A stretch of 64,000 bases of DNA, taken from Streptomyces sp. CHD11 (lineage in GTDB: Bacteria > Actinomycetota > Actinomycetes > Streptomycetales > Streptomycetaceae). Numbering within the stretch: the first letter of the stretch is position 1; each line of letters starts with the position of its first letter. The DNA lies in the NCBI RefSeq assembly GCF_018638295.1, contig NZ_JABTTS010000023.1, forward strand, positions 4,849 to 68,848, in the 5' to 3' direction. Below the pieces are notes generated by a model. The model searched no databases and was not told the DNA's origin. It saw only the letters and a program-made list of their open reading frames with translations. Positions 63,855 to 64,000 of this stretch are shown here, piece by piece. Position numbers and translations under genes: made by a program.

Positions 63855-64000
63855 TCACTCGGTGCAGCCCATTTTCTTCATCGCTTCGGGCAGATAAGAC
63901 CGGGCAAATCGCTCGAGCTCCTGAGACTTTGCTGCGTCCCGCTTTCCGGCCAGGGTCACATCCAGTACGTAGTAATCCCCCATCCCCCGACCGGAGCAGG
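63855..64000 (-). CDS. C-terminal part of a gene cut by the window edge
   Basis: The frame reads CSGRGMGDYYVLDVTLAGK, then RDAAKSQELERFARSYLPEA and MKKMGCTE before the stop at 63855-63857. The 5' end is outside. Codons such as TCT, TAT, GTA, TTT, GCA and AAA give it a lower third-position GC than its neighbours. No family recognised. Confidence 0.6.
   Translation of the reverse strand, partial: CSGRGMGDYYVLDVTLAGKRDAAKSQELERFARSYLPEAMKKMGCTE

Overview
The window is chromosomal DNA from a Streptomyces species. The evidence is very high GC content, strong third-codon GC bias, many GTG starts, and a typical streptomycete gene set: the mreBCD/PBP2/RodA cluster, ndk, folC, valS, clpX, paired clpP genes, trigger factor, xre/DUF397 pairs, and large secreted hydrolases. 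From memory, the gene order follows the S. coelicolor segment from rodA/mre (about SCO2607) to asd, pepN and malQ (about SCO2640-2649).

Left end (about 194-4629): a 4,435-bp integrated element with a large serine integrase. It sits in the 3' end of a minus-strand radical SAM gene. The host's original gene tail is stranded at 98-193, and the element supplies a replacement tail at 4548-4628 ending in the same GKKLLPLTV peptide. Joining the element's two ends recreates an attP with 9-bp perfect inverted arms. The cargo is decayed: two tiny overlapping genes, an IS256-type fragment, a truncated membrane protein, an IS5-type fragment and a small acidic protein.

4.5-26 kb is the housekeeping core, almost all on the minus strand. 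It holds the radical SAM gene, a CYTH-CHAD protein, the cell-wall elongation operon (mreB, mreC, mreD, mrdA, rodA), ndk, a DUF4233 gene with folC, a membrane acyltransferase, valS, clpX, clpP2 and clpP1. A ClgR-like box lies upstream of clpP1.

26-44 kb has a block of dispersed repeats, tig, two divergent tRNA genes (Pro-TGG and Gly-TCC), a second acyltransferase, an HD hydrolase, a SpoIIE phosphatase, an Eis-like acetyltransferase, an Fpg/Nei glycosylase, rpiB, bioY and an amino-acid permease. It then has an 80-aa protein behind a perfect Nur-box-like palindrome, a DsbA-like protein, the first of two aminopeptidase N genes, an AbiEi/Vsr-like protein and a Nudix hydrolase.

44-64 kb is richer in secreted and accessory functions: a 1,106-aa subtilisin-like protease, asd, a MazEF-type toxin-antitoxin pair and a second aminopeptidase N carrying an in-frame palindromic repeat. 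These are followed by an xre/DUF397/anti-sigma-like ATPase cluster, a TetR gene with a clear operator and leaderless promoter, and a secreted PQQ-type sugar dehydrogenase with a CBM2 domain and a CebR-like operator. The end carries a MarR regulator, malQ preceded by a small repeat-bearing protein, a secreted GH84 N-acetylglucosaminidase, and a gene cut by the window edge. No CRISPR array, rRNA operon or biosynthetic gene cluster was seen.
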